Below the pieces are notes generated by a model. The model worked only from the letters and a program-made list of their open reading frames with translations. It did not search any database and was not told the DNA's origin. Of a stretch of 64,000 nucleotides of DNA, positions 40,586 to 49,572 are shown in pieces. This DNA comes from Acinetobacter pecorum. Its GTDB lineage: Bacteria; Pseudomonadota; Gammaproteobacteria; Pseudomonadales; Moraxellaceae. Positions within the stretch are counted from its first letter, which is position 1, and each line of letters begins with the position of its first letter. The stretch covers positions 231,089-295,088 of the forward strand of contig NZ_JACSPT010000002.1 in assembly GCF_014837015.1 (NCBI RefSeq), in the 5' to 3' direction. Both the position numbers and the translations under genes were made by a program.

Positions 40586-40819
40586 ATGAAATCTGAACAA
40601 TCTTTTGAAACCCGAAAGGATGAATTGGGCGAATATCAATTTGACCCCACCTTGGTACCTGGACATGTTAATAATTATATATCTTCAATAGGAACATATC
40701 ATCGCGTAGATAGAATTGAATATCATGATGCGATCTTTTCAATTTTTAGTCTAACTCCACTATCGGAAGATGAAAAATTATTAATGAGAGCAGATTGGGA
40801 GCGTCACTGTCCTCGATAG
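40586..40819 (+). CDS. Hypothetical phage protein
   Basis: A 77-aa acidic protein (MKSEQSFETRKDELGEYQFD) without a recognised domain. ATG 40586. It is followed by a terminator, so it is part of the accessory stretch and not of the NinB unit. Confidence 0.62.
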   Translation: MKSEQSFETRKDELGEYQFDPTLVPGHVNNYISSIGTYHRVDRIEYHDAIFSIFSLTPLSEDEKLLMRADWERHCPR

Positions 40820-40827
40820 CTCTAAAC

Positions 40828-40851
40828 AAGCCACCCTCGGGTGGTTTTTTA
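40828..40851 (+). terminator. Terminator before the ninB-like gene
   Basis: The stem CCACC/GGTGG, extended by A-T pairs, has loop CTCG and is followed by T6. Confidence 0.78.
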
Positions 40852-40864
40852 TTGGGAGTAGGAA

Positions 40865-41359
40865 ATGCAAAAAGCCGTGTTTCCTATCCAGTCGCATGCT
40901 GACATCACTAAAGCCATTAATTACATGCATACCAATTACACTCAAGCGATTAATGAGGGTAGGCCGTTAAGGGTGGTGATTGATCAGAAACAAGATGATA
41001 GATCCACTGCACAGAATAGATTGTATTGGATGTGGATGTCTCAATGGTCAAAGCGTCAAGGCACGGATAAAGATTCAGAGCATCTGTATTTCAAGAAGCA
41101 ATTCTTATCGCGTATCTATGATCGTGATGAGGTTGGACAATACAAACAGACATTTGCAGCAGTTAGAGTTTTAAGAGGTCAGAAGCATCCGCAATACCAA
41201 GCTGTGGCAGATGGATTGAATGAATTGATCAGCACCACAGATGCAACGGTAGATCAGTTCACTGAATACCTAAACGACATTCATGCGTTCTGTAATAAGC
41301 ATGGGTGCTATCTGCACACACCTGATGATTTGAAGTATGCGTGGGAGATGAAGCAATGA
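40865..41359 (+). CDS. ninB: NinB-like (lambda Orf) recombination protein
   Basis: A 164-aa protein with the NinB signature RSTAQNRLYWMWMSQWSK. Lambda Orf/NinB is a recombination mediator that can replace RecFOR. The C-terminal region ends in HTPDDLKYAWEMKQ. It overlaps the following small gene by four bases (ATGA). It forms a nin-like unit with the HNH genes. Confidence 0.87.
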   Translation: MQKAVFPIQSHADITKAINYMHTNYTQAINEGRPLRVVIDQKQDDRSTAQNRLYWMWMSQWSKRQGTDKDSEHLYFKKQFLSRIYDRDEVGQYKQTFAAVRVLRGQKHPQYQAVADGLNELISTTDATVDQFTEYLNDIHAFCNKHGCYLHTPDDLKYAWEMKQ

Positions 41360-41520
41360 CATGCCAAGGCTGTGAAGCACGACGTAAATGGATAGAGAAA
41401 CAATATGAGCGATCAAAAGAAAGAATGCGGTTGTGTATCGAACGACTTACTCCTAAAGCTACTCGAACAGAACAACCAACTGATACAGCAAAACAACCAA
41501 CTCATCCAGATCAACAATGA
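41356..41520 (+). CDS. Small Cys-rich phage protein overlapping the next gene
   Basis: ATG 41356 overlaps the ninB-like stop. The product of 54 aa begins MTCQGCEARRKWIEKQYERSK, a recurring type of small phage protein with a CxxC. From about residue 17 it is encoded over the next gene (41405-41602) in a different frame, and its C-terminal half is Thr/Gln/Pro-rich, as if read through the other gene's repeats. Confidence 0.6.
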   Translation: MTCQGCEARRKWIEKQYERSKERMRLCIERLTPKATRTEQPTDTAKQPTHPDQQ

Positions 41521-41602
41521 ACAGAATGCTCAGATCAATGAGCTATTGATTCAGATTGAAGGCGATGAGGATGATGAGCCTAAGTCGCCTTATTTGGATT
41601 GA
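41405..41602 (+). CDS. Small coiled-coil phage protein
   Basis: A 65-aa protein with an N-terminal CGC and a leucine/isoleucine-rich repeat of NNQLIQ units, which should form a short coiled coil, and an acidic end (EGDEDDEPKSPYLD). It overlaps the previous gene by 116 bases in another frame. Its stop overlaps the HNH start (TGATG). The role is unknown. Confidence 0.65.
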   Translation: MSDQKKECGCVSNDLLLKLLEQNNQLIQQNNQLIQINNEQNAQINELLIQIEGDEDDEPKSPYLD

Positions 41603-41958
41603 TGGATATGAGCAGACCATGCCGTGAGTTTCGCTGTCCAAACCTAACTAAGTCACCAAAAGAACAAGGCTATTGTGATAAGCATGCACATAAGCGCAGC
41701 AACTGGACAGCACGCCAAGACCGATCAGGATCAACTACGGCGCGTGGCTATGGTTATGCATGGCGATTACTGCGTGAAAGCATATTGAAGCGTGATAACT
41801 ATCTCTGTGTGAAATGCGCCGTTGCTGGGCGTGTGGCTGAGGCTACAGACGTCGATCACATCAAGGCTAAGGCTCATGGTGGTACAGATGATCCAGACAA
41901 TCTACAGTCATTGTGTGCGCCGTGTCATAGAGAGAAAACAGCTACAGAAGGAAAATAA
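41602..41958 (+). CDS. HNH endonuclease next to terminase
   Basis: A 118-aa protein. The HNH motif is visible as CVKC...DVDHIKAKAHGG...DNLQSLCAPCHREKT. In HK97-like phages an HNH protein encoded beside the terminase stimulates cos cleavage and packaging. It lies about 360 bases before the terminase small-subunit gene, as expected. ATG 41602 overlaps the upstream stop; ATG 41608 is possible. Confidence 0.9.
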   Translation: MDMSRPCREFRCPNLTKSPKEQGYCDKHAHKRSNWTARQDRSGSTTARGYGYAWRLLRESILKRDNYLCVKCAVAGRVAEATDVDHIKAKAHGGTDDPDNLQSLCAPCHREKTATEGK

Positions 41959-41959
41959 G

Positions 41960-42208
41960 ATGCGTAAAAGAATCACTCATGTTGGTGTTGTAGCTTCGCG
42001 TTCAGCTCACCGACTTTACGACAAGAACCTGAAAACTTTTGCGGATGATATTAAGCAGCAAGAAGCAAGAGAAGTATTTGCTTCAACAATCATGTTGCGT
42101 GCATCTGCTGACTTATTCCACTTGCTTGGTGATGGATATGAAGAGCAGTTGGATATGTTGGTCAGCATCATGAAAGAGCAGGCAAAAAATGCAAGAAATG
42201 AAGGCTAA
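41960..42208 (+). CDS. Hypothetical phage protein before cos/terminase
   Basis: An 82-aa helical protein starting MRKRITHVGVVASRSAHRLYDKN. ATG 41960 has AAGGA seven bases upstream. No recognised domain. The longer in-frame opening overlaps the HNH gene and lacks a start signal. Confidence 0.65.
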   Translation: MRKRITHVGVVASRSAHRLYDKNLKTFADDIKQQEAREVFASTIMLRASADLFHLLGDGYEEQLDMLVSIMKEQAKNARNEG

Positions 42209-42218
42209 AAATCTTCCA

Positions 42219-42275
42219 GAGGGGGAGGGGTGGGTCGAGAGTTCAGGGCCTTTGCCTAAATGACCGCCCCCCTCC
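42219..42275. other. Candidate cos packaging site
   Basis: A G-rich run (42221-42235) and a C-rich run (GACCGCCCCCCTCC at 42262-42275) form an imperfect inverted repeat in the gap just before the terminase small subunit. HK97-like cos sites are found there and are G/C-run rich. No cut position can be stated. Confidence 0.45.
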
Positions 42276-42320
42276 GTTCATTTTTACGTGCGCGAAATTA
42301 AAAATTCAGGGTGTTGACAA

Positions 42321-42812
42321 ATGGGTGGAGTTTCTTCTGTTCCTGGGCGTGGCCGAAAGCCAAAACCGCAGGAAGCAAAACGGGCAGCTGGCAACCCGGG
42401 CAGACGTCCTCTCAATACCAATGTGCCTGAATTTGCTGATGTCGTTGATATTGATGTGCCGGAATATCTTTCGACAATGGAGTACGCGGACATGATGTGG
42501 CGTTCGGTTATTCCAGAGCTGTTAAAAAATAAAGTTCTTAAAATTACAGATATGCACAACGTGGAAATGTTCTGCATGGCTTACCACAACTTGCGCGTAG
42601 CCCAAAAAGAAGTAGTCCAAAAAGGACCAACACTGGAAACAGCGCAAGGCAGTACGATTAAAAATCCAGCCTTGACTGCAGTGAATGAAGCATCAAAACA
42701 GATGGCTTCTTTTGGAGCAATGCTGGGTCTGGATCCATCTTCCCGGGGGCGGTTAGGTGGTGGGGGTAATAAACCTAAAACAAATAAATTTGCGCAGGTG
42801 CTGAATATGTAG
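42321..42812 (+). CDS. Terminase small subunit, P27 family
   Basis: A 163-aa DNA-recognition subunit of the packaging motor. Family features are the N-terminal GRGRKPKPQEAKRAAGNPGRRPL and the C-terminal glycine-rich RLGGGGNKPKTNKFA. ATG 42321 has AGGGTG seven bases upstream. It is followed 10 bases later by the large subunit. Confidence 0.92.
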   Translation: MGGVSSVPGRGRKPKPQEAKRAAGNPGRRPLNTNVPEFADVVDIDVPEYLSTMEYADMMWRSVIPELLKNKVLKITDMHNVEMFCMAYHNLRVAQKEVVQKGPTLETAQGSTIKNPALTAVNEASKQMASFGAMLGLDPSSRGRLGGGGNKPKTNKFAQVLNM

Positions 42813-42822
42813 CGAGGCCGAA

Positions 42823-44538
42823 ATGACAGCTTTCCCAAACGTTGGCATTGCAAATAGATGGGCAAAGCAGGTTGTTTCAGGAAAAATACCTGCATGTAAG
42901 TGGGTAAGACTTGCTTGTAAACGCCACTTAGATGACCTGATTAAGTCAAAAAATAAAGATTTTCCTTATAAATTTGAGCCAAAACTAGCAGAAAAGAAGA
43001 TCGCTTTTATTGAGTTGCTGCCCCATACAAAGGGTGAGTGGGCAATGAAGCGTCTGAGTATCACGCTTGAGCCCTGGCAAAAGTTTGGTATTGGTTGCAC
43101 ATTTGGTTGGGTTCGTAAAAAAGATGGGTACCGCCGCTTCCGTGAAAGCTATTGGGAGGTGCCGCGTAAAAACGGTAAGTCTGCGATTGCCGCTGGTGTT
43201 GCTCTCAACATGTTTGCCAATGATGGTGAATTTGGTTCAGAAGTTTATGCTGGTGCTACCACCGAGAAGCAGGCTTGGGAAGTTTTTAAACCTGCACGCT
43301 TAATGGCGGTACGTTCGCCAGACTTCATTGAAGCAGCTGGCGTACTGATTAATGCCGGTAGCTTAGAGATTCCAGATGAAGGTTCTATCTTTGAGCCTAT
43401 CATTGGTGATCCACCTGATGGCCAGTCACCGCATTGTGCTGTAGTCGATGAATTCCATGAGCATCCAACATCTGCGCTGTATGACACCATGCAGACCGGT
43501 ATGGGTGCACGTCGACAGCCTATGATTTTCACAATCACAACAGCTGGCTTCAATATTGAAGGCCCTTGTTATGATTTACGTGCACGTGTTCAGGAAATGC
43601 TCTTGGATACCGTACCAGATGATGAGCTGTTTGGCTGGATATGGACCATTGATGAGGGAGATGACTGGACAGATCCGGCAGTACTGGCCAAAGCAAACCC
43701 CAATTATGGGGTTTCTGTTTATTCTGACTACCTGGAATCTCAGCAACGCCGGGCAATTCAGAACGCATCAAAGCAAGGTGCTTTTAAAACTAAGCACTTA
43801 AACGTTTGGGTATCAGCAAAATCTGCATTTTTCAACATGGAAAAGTGGAAGGCCTGCGGTAATCCAGACCTGAACATTGATGACTTTGAAGCAACGCCTT
43901 GCATGATGTGTGTGGATCTATCATCAAAAATCGATATTGCAGCACGTATCAACCTGTTCTATCGAATAGAAGATGATGGTCGACTGCATTACTACTGTAT
44001 AGATCCGCAGTTCTATCTACCTGAAGACACGGTTTATAGCGGTGATGAAAAGCAGGTGGTTGAGCGGTATCAGAAATGGTTCAACAAAGGTCTGCTGAAT
44101 GTCTGTGATGGCTATGAGAATGACCTGAATCAAATTGCAAAGGAATTAATCGAAGATGCTCAGCGAGTGTCTTTGACTGAGGTTCCTTACGATGAGTGGG
44201 GTGGATTCCAGATTGCAAAAACTGTGGATGATGCCGGATATACCTCAATCAAGATGCCCAAAACCACAAAGACATTCTCACCAGCAATGAAGGAGCTTGA
44301 AGCTGCTATTGCTGCAGGTCGTTTTCATCATGATGGAAATCCAATTCTTAGCTGGATGATCGGTAATGTTATTTCTAAAACAGGAAAAAATGAAACCGAG
44401 TTCCCGGATAAGGAAAAGAAGTTTAAGAAAATTGATGGTGCTGTAGCGTTATTAATGGGCATCAGTCGGGCAATGGTGCTTGCAGGGGAACCTACAGGTG
44501 ATGAATTTTATGATGATCCAATTATGGTAGGTGTTTAA
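42823..44538 (+). CDS. Terminase large subunit
   Basis: A 571-aa packaging ATPase/nuclease. Walker A is VPRKNGKS (113-120) and Walker B AVVDEFHE (about 205-212). The C-terminal nuclease domain includes MMCVDLSSKID (first acidic residue) and KKIDGAVALLMG. It is of the Terminase_1/HK97-like group. It overlaps the portal gene start by one base (TAATG). Confidence 0.95.
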   Translation: MTAFPNVGIANRWAKQVVSGKIPACKWVRLACKRHLDDLIKSKNKDFPYKFEPKLAEKKIAFIELLPHTKGEWAMKRLSITLEPWQKFGIGCTFGWVRKKDGYRRFRESYWEVPRKNGKSAIAAGVALNMFANDGEFGSEVYAGATTEKQAWEVFKPARLMAVRSPDFIEAAGVLINAGSLEIPDEGSIFEPIIGDPPDGQSPHCAVVDEFHEHPTSALYDTMQTGMGARRQPMIFTITTAGFNIEGPCYDLRARVQEMLLDTVPDDELFGWIWTIDEGDDWTDPAVLAKANPNYGVSVYSDYLESQQRRAIQNASKQGAFKTKHLNVWVSAKSAFFNMEKWKACGNPDLNIDDFEATPCMMCVDLSSKIDIAARINLFYRIEDDGRLHYYCIDPQFYLPEDTVYSGDEKQVVERYQKWFNKGLLNVCDGYENDLNQIAKELIEDAQRVSLTEVPYDEWGGFQIAKTVDDAGYTSIKMPKTTKTFSPAMKELEAAIAAGRFHHDGNPILSWMIGNVISKTGKNETEFPDKEKKFKKIDGAVALLMGISRAMVLAGEPTGDEFYDDPIMVGV

Positions 44539-45803
44539 TGAGTACAAAGAAGCCGGGTCGGTTTGCTCAAGCAGCTTTGCGCTTCCTTGGGCTGGATGGG
44601 CATCTGAGTCTGGAGCCTGAATTATTAAGGGCATTATTGGCCACATCGAGTGGCAAGCATGTAACTGTAGATTCGGCGCTTCAATTGAGCGCCGTTTTTT
44701 CATGTGTGAGTTTGATTTCAGAAACTGTATCAACGCTGCCTCTTAAGATTTACCAGCGAAAAGCGGACGGTAGCCGGGATGTTGCAGTTAAGCATCCGCT
44801 CTACAATCTTTTGTGCCGGTCACCAAACTATGAAATGACACCCAGCCGGTTCATGCTGATGATTGTGGCCAGTATCTGCCTATGGGGAAACTCATACATT
44901 GAAATTATCCGCAGTGCATCAGGCCGGATTATTTCATTGAATCCATTGCCACCCCAAAACATGGTGGTGACCAGGAACAAGACTAATGGAATGCTGAAAT
45001 ACACTTATACCGAAAGCGGTGTTAACCGTGAAATTACTGAAAAAAACATGATGCATGTTCGTGGTTTTGGTATCGATGGAGTGATGGGCTTATTTAAGGT
45101 CCAGAAAGCGCGTGAAACCATTGGGGCTGCACAGGCTGCTGAAGAAGCCGCAGCAAAGTTCTTTGAAAACGGTTTGCAAACATCAGGTCTTTTATCTGCC
45201 CAGGGGAAGTTAACGCCGGATCAGCGTGATTCACTTAGAGACAATATGAAGAAATTCATGGGATCCAAGAATGCCGGAAAAATGATGGTGCTTGAAAATG
45301 GTATGCAATACCACGGCATCACTATGAATCCTGAAGCAGCTCAGATGTTAGAGACCCGGACATTTGAGATTGAGGAAATTTGCCGCTGGTTCCGGGTGCC
45401 GCCATTCATGGTTGGGCATTTAGATAAGCAAAGCTCATGGGCCTCCAGTGTTGAAGGCATGAACATGCAATTCCTGACCAATACCTTGCGCCCATTGCTG
45501 GTCAATATTGAGCAGGAAATTTCACGGTGCCTGATTGGTGCGGCAGAGTTTGAAACCTATTACGTTGAGTTTGGTGTGGAAGGCTTATTGCGGGCAGATT
45601 CAAAAGGCCGTGCTGAATACTATGCATCTGCACTTGTTCATGGTTGGTATAACCGTAATGAAGTCAGACGCAAAGAAAATGAAGCACCTATTCCTGGTGG
45701 GGATATTTATACAATTCAATCGGCATTAATTCCGCTTGATAAAGTCGGGGCCAATTACAAAGGTGATAATAATGAGCAAACGAAACCTGCTGCCAGTCGC
45801 TAA
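44538..45803 (+). CDS. Portal protein, HK97 family
   Basis: A 421-aa protein forming the dodecameric portal at one head vertex. Family features are SAVFSCVSLISETVSTLPLK near the start, WGNSYIEI and the region FRVPPFMVGHLDKQSSW. It overlaps the protease gene by 32 bases. Confidence 0.94.
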   Translation: MSTKKPGRFAQAALRFLGLDGHLSLEPELLRALLATSSGKHVTVDSALQLSAVFSCVSLISETVSTLPLKIYQRKADGSRDVAVKHPLYNLLCRSPNYEMTPSRFMLMIVASICLWGNSYIEIIRSASGRIISLNPLPPQNMVVTRNKTNGMLKYTYTESGVNREITEKNMMHVRGFGIDGVMGLFKVQKARETIGAAQAAEEAAAKFFENGLQTSGLLSAQGKLTPDQRDSLRDNMKKFMGSKNAGKMMVLENGMQYHGITMNPEAAQMLETRTFEIEEICRWFRVPPFMVGHLDKQSSWASSVEGMNMQFLTNTLRPLLVNIEQEISRCLIGAAEFETYYVEFGVEGLLRADSKGRAEYYASALVHGWYNRNEVRRKENEAPIPGGDIYTIQSALIPLDKVGANYKGDNNEQTKPAASR

Positions 45804-46617
45804 TTTTAATGCAAAAGAAAAAGGTGGTGTTTCGCCGTTGGCTTTTGATCGTTGGAATCCTGCAATTAAAGCATCAGATGAAAATGACAACACGATTGGT
45901 ATTTATGATCCGATTGGTTATGACTACTGGGATGATTCTGGTGTAACTGCTAAGCGGATCAGCGCGGCATTGCGTTCACTCGATGGCGCTGATGTTGTAG
46001 TTAATATCAATTCACCAGGTGGTGATGTATTTGAAGGCTTGGCTATTTATAACCTGCTTCGTGAATACAAAGGCCATGTGACTGTACGTGTATTGGGGGT
46101 TGCAGCTTCAGCAGCATCATTTATTGCCATGGCAGCCGATGAGATTCAAATTGCCCGTGCTGGATTCTTTATGATTCACAATGCCTGGACAGGACTTTGG
46201 GGTAATCGCAACGACTTGCGTGAAACTGCAGATTTCCTTGAGCAGATCGATGACACGATTGCTGATATTTATCATGTGCGATCCGGACTGAGCATGGATG
46301 GGCTTAAAGCCGATATGGATAAAGAGCGCTGGATCAATGGGCGTGATGCTATCGATAGTGGCTTTGCTGATGCTTTCCTGCCATCTGATGTGGTTGTTGA
46401 AGATACAAAGAACTTCACTAAAGAGAAAGTCGCTGCCCATAAAGCAGATATTTTGCTTGCCAAAGCAGGAATGTCTCGAAGCTCACGACGGGAACTTATT
46501 CAAGATTTAAAGGGTACGCCTGGCGCTACCAACCAAGCTACGCCAAGCGCTAGCAATGATGTACTCGAAAGTGTTCTTCAAAGTATGCGCAACGCTACCG
46601 AGAAATTTAGCACTTAA
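45772..46617 (+). CDS. ClpP-type head maturation protease
   Basis: A 281-aa prohead protease of the S14/ClpP-like kind. The motif INSPGGDVFEGLAIYNLL, the serine in GVAASAASFIAMAADEI (about 112-115) and the histidine in FMIHNAW (about 134) mark the active site. The C-terminal part (AKAGMSRSSRRELI onwards) is low-complexity and may act as scaffold. ATG 45772 has AAGGTG upstream and overlaps the portal 3' end. Confidence 0.92.
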   Translation: MSKRNLLPVANFNAKEKGGVSPLAFDRWNPAIKASDENDNTIGIYDPIGYDYWDDSGVTAKRISAALRSLDGADVVVNINSPGGDVFEGLAIYNLLREYKGHVTVRVLGVAASAASFIAMAADEIQIARAGFFMIHNAWTGLWGNRNDLRETADFLEQIDDTIADIYHVRSGLSMDGLKADMDKERWINGRDAIDSGFADAFLPSDVVVEDTKNFTKEKVAAHKADILLAKAGMSRSSRRELIQDLKGTPGATNQATPSASNDVLESVLQSMRNATEKFST

Positions 46618-46680
46618 AACCTGATACCAATTTTATGACCGCCTATATGGCGGTTTTCTTATTTTTGAGAGATGAAAATC

Positions 46681-47898
46681 ATGACTGATCAAACTAAAGA
46701 CCAAGCAGCTCAGGCACTTAAAGACGTAAACACTGGCTTAAAGAATCTGACTGAAAAAGTTCAACCCATGGCTGAAAATGCTTTGAATGAAGCAAAAAAA
46801 GCTGGTGAATTATCTACTGAAACTAAAGCAGCAGTGGATAAAGCACTTACAGACCTCAATAATCTGCGTCAAGCCCAGAATGACCTACAGGTGAAGTTGG
46901 GTGAAGCTGAGCAATTATTTGCACGTGGCGGCACTGGTAATCCAGGTGCACAAGTGGATGCTCGTGCAGGTGATCTTGCTGTAAAAGATGAGCAGATTAT
47001 TTCATTTGCAAGCAATGCAACTTCTGGAAAACGTATCAGTGTAGCTGTTCCCCGTAATGCACTGACATCATTTGCAGTAAACCCTGTTGATGGTTCGACT
47101 CGTATTGTGACTGCGCCAAATCAGCGCGTGACCATCCGTGACCTATTAGCTCCAGGTCAAACGGCCAGTAATGCGATTGCTTACTTGCGTGAAACTGGCT
47201 TTACCAATAACGCTGCACCGGTGGCTGAAAACACCACCAAGCCATATTCAGAATTAACATTCGAAGAAGTGCTGGAAGGTGTTAAAACAATCGCTCACAT
47301 GCTGAAAGCATCTAAGCAGATTCTTGATGACTTGCCTCAGTTACAAAGCTTTATCAATGGTCGTTTGCTTAATGGCCTTAAGCGTGTTGAGGATGCGCAA
47401 CTGTTATTTGGTTCAGGCACTGGTAACAACCTGCATGGTATTTATACTCAAGCAACTGCTTATTCAGCTCCAATTACGATTGCATCACCGACTCGCGTAG
47501 ATACTATGCGTTTGGCCATGCTGCAAGCTGCTTTGGCAGATGTATTTGCAACAGGTCATGTGATGCATATGAATGATTGGACTGCAATTGAATTACAGAA
47601 AGACACCACCGGTGCATACTTGTTTACCAACCCATTCTCACCTAATACGCCAAGCCTATGGGGCTTGCCGGTAGCAGACACAAATCATGCTGCAATGGTT
47701 GGAAACTTCCTTACCGGTAGTTTCGCGGACGCAGCTCAAATCTTTGACCGTGAAGATGCTAACGTGGTGATTTCAACCGAAAATGCTGATGACTTCGAGA
47801 AGAACATGATCTCCATCCGTTGTGAAGAGCGTCTTGCATTGGCTGTGTATCGCCCTGAAGCATTCGTAAAAGGTGCATTCCCTGTACCAGCACCTTAA
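46681..47898 (+). CDS. Major capsid protein, HK97 fold
   Basis: A protein of about 405 aa. The N-terminal helical delta-domain (about 1-100, Ala/Lys/Glu-rich) acts as built-in scaffold and is removed by the protease. The capsid domain follows (RVTIRDLLAPGQTASNAIAYLRETGF ... VEDAQLLFGSGTGNNLHGIY). ATG 46681 was preferred over ATG 46672 because GAGAG lies at the right distance for it. Confidence 0.93.
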   Translation: MTDQTKDQAAQALKDVNTGLKNLTEKVQPMAENALNEAKKAGELSTETKAAVDKALTDLNNLRQAQNDLQVKLGEAEQLFARGGTGNPGAQVDARAGDLAVKDEQIISFASNATSGKRISVAVPRNALTSFAVNPVDGSTRIVTAPNQRVTIRDLLAPGQTASNAIAYLRETGFTNNAAPVAENTTKPYSELTFEEVLEGVKTIAHMLKASKQILDDLPQLQSFINGRLLNGLKRVEDAQLLFGSGTGNNLHGIYTQATAYSAPITIASPTRVDTMRLAMLQAALADVFATGHVMHMNDWTAIELQKDTTGAYLFTNPFSPNTPSLWGLPVADTNHAAMVGNFLTGSFADAAQIFDREDANVVISTENADDFEKNMISIRCEERLALAVYRPEAFVKGAFPVPAP

Positions 47899-47947
47899 TT
47901 AAAATCCCGAAGGGGCCAGTCGGCCCTTTCACCTTGGAGTTTAGAAC

Positions 47948-48280
47948 ATGAAAATTAAATTCTTAGATGCTGCAATGCTTGGAAATAAGGTTTACGTCAA
48001 AGGTGATGAGGCTGAGATTCCAGATATTACGGCCGGTGAGCTCATCAAGAAAAAATTAGCGATTGATCCTGAACAGGCGGCAGCTGATAAAGCCAAAGCT
48101 GATGCGGAAAAGAAAGCCAAAGCTGCAGCCGATAAAGAGGCTAAGGCTAAAGCGGACGCAGAAGCTAAGGCAAAAGCCGAGGCTGAGACGAAAGCTGAAG
48201 AGGAAAAGTTAAAGGCAGAAGAAGAGGCGAAAGCCAAAGCTGCTGCAGAAGAAAAAGCCAAAGAAACTAAAACAAAGTAA
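47948..48280 (+). CDS. Small protein with Ala/Lys/Glu-rich helical tail
   Basis: A 110-aa protein. About 45 ordered N-terminal residues (MKIKFLDAAMLGNKVYVKGDEAEIPDI) are followed by a long run of A, K, E and D, predicted to be one extended helix like the TolA middle domain. Located between capsid and connector, it could be a head decoration or fibre protein. The role is not established. Confidence 0.75.
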   Translation: MKIKFLDAAMLGNKVYVKGDEAEIPDITAGELIKKKLAIDPEQAAADKAKADAEKKAKAAADKEAKAKADAEAKAKAEAETKAEEEKLKAEEEAKAKAAAEEKAKETKTK

Positions 48281-48289
48281 GGTCATATC

Positions 48290-48763
48290 ATGCCAGTTAT
48301 TAACATTGAAAAAGCTATGGTTCATTTGCGAGTAGATGAAGATACTGGCGGTGATGTCCTGGCTAAGTTGAATTCGGCAGAAGATAAAGCGGCTCAATAT
48401 TTGAACCGCTTTTTTTATGCCACAGCAGCTGCATGGACAGAGGCGATCTCTCTAACTTTGAACCAGCTAAATTATGAGCTTGTGAAATACAAAGAGAGTT
48501 GCGATGCAGCTAATCTGGTTGCGGATCCAGTTTCGAGAAATATGCTGTTATCTGCGGCTGAAAACCTTAAAAAAGAAGCTCAGCGCAATACCAAAATGGC
48601 CATGCAGGGCATTGTTATCAATCCATCTATTGAGGCTGCTGTTCTGCTTATTTTGGGTAGTCTTTATGAAAATCGGGAAGATGAAACCAATACCACGGTA
48701 AATGAATTGCCGAAAGGCGCTTTATGGTTGCTCGATCCATACCGTTTAGATCTGGGGGTATAG
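48290..48763 (+). CDS. Head-tail connector protein, gp6-like
   Basis: A 157-aa adaptor protein. The N-terminus VINIEKAMVHLRVDEDTGGDVL and the region ILGSLYENREDETNT are hallmarks of the phage connector family (HK97 gp6-like). It sits in the canonical position after the capsid and before head closure. Confidence 0.9.
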   Translation: MPVINIEKAMVHLRVDEDTGGDVLAKLNSAEDKAAQYLNRFFYATAAAWTEAISLTLNQLNYELVKYKESCDAANLVADPVSRNMLLSAAENLKKEAQRNTKMAMQGIVINPSIEAAVLLILGSLYENREDETNTTVNELPKGALWLLDPYRLDLGV

Positions 48764-49111
48764 ATGAGAGCAGGTCCTTTAAGACATCGCATCCGTATTG
48801 AAGCCTTCACTGAAACCCAAGATAAAACCACAGGTCGTATTACTCAAGCCTGGGCAGAGTTTTGTACGGTTTGGGGAAAGCATGAGGCTTTATCTACGCG
48901 CGACCAGCTACAAGCTCAGGCAATTGATTCAAGCATGACTGCACGTTGTCGCATTCGTTACAGCTCAAAGGCAAGTCAGATTGATTCAACCATGCGTCTA
49001 TATTTCCGGGGTAAGTACTGGAAGATTGACGGTGATCCGGTGCCAGATAATGAAAGTGGCCTTGAGTGGTTGACGCTCAACCTTGCAGAAGGTGAATCAG
49101 AATGGCAGTAG
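48764..49111 (+). CDS. Head closure protein (SPP1 gp16-like)
   Basis: A 115-aa protein (MRAGPLRHRIRIEAFTETQDKTTGRITQAWAEF in parts) typical of the phage head-tail joining family. It starts right after the connector stop and overlaps the next gene by ten bases. Confidence 0.88.
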   Translation: MRAGPLRHRIRIEAFTETQDKTTGRITQAWAEFCTVWGKHEALSTRDQLQAQAIDSSMTARCRIRYSSKASQIDSTMRLYFRGKYWKIDGDPVPDNESGLEWLTLNLAEGESEWQ

Positions 49112-49572
49112 TCGAGTTAAATATTAAAGGCTTGGATGATTTAAATAAGAAACTTAAGCGGCTTGGGAATAGCAAAATTGCCAAACGTATTGCACGAAAA
49201 GCCGGGCGCCAAGCGATGAATCTTGTTCGCGATGCTGCACGTAGCAATGCAAAGGCAATTGATGATCCTGAAACACGGGAAAAGATTCATAAGAATATTG
49301 TGACCCAAGGTGGTAAGAGCCGTAATCCTAATGAGATTAAGATTCGAGTGGGGGTGAAAGGTGGAGCAGGTCAGAATCAATACTCTGTCAGCACGGCTGG
49401 CTTAAGTGGTGGAGATACTCGGCACTTTAGATTTATTGAGTTTGGTACCAGCAAGATTCCAGCTACTCCATTTTTAAGACCTGCTTTAGCTAATAATGTT
49501 GATAAGGTCACAACCAAGTTTGTGCAGGTATTTGATGCTGAAATCACCAAAGCATTACGTGAGGCTATATGA
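49102..49572 (+). CDS. HK97 gp10-like tail completion protein
   Basis: A 156-aa protein with GLDDLNKKLKRLGNSKIAKRIARKAGRQA at the start and FIEFGTSKIPATPFLRPAL near the end, both diagnostic of the HK97 gp10 family at the head-tail interface. Confidence 0.92.
   Translation: MAVVELNIKGLDDLNKKLKRLGNSKIAKRIARKAGRQAMNLVRDAARSNAKAIDDPETREKIHKNIVTQGGKSRNPNEIKIRVGVKGGAGQNQYSVSTAGLSGGDTRHFRFIEFGTSKIPATPFLRPALANNVDKVTTKFVQVFDAEITKALREAI

Noticed and set aside
47992..48261. 89-codon minus-strand Ala/Ser-rich ORF
   Set aside because: It is the antisense shadow of the Ala/Lys/Glu-rich coding sequence.
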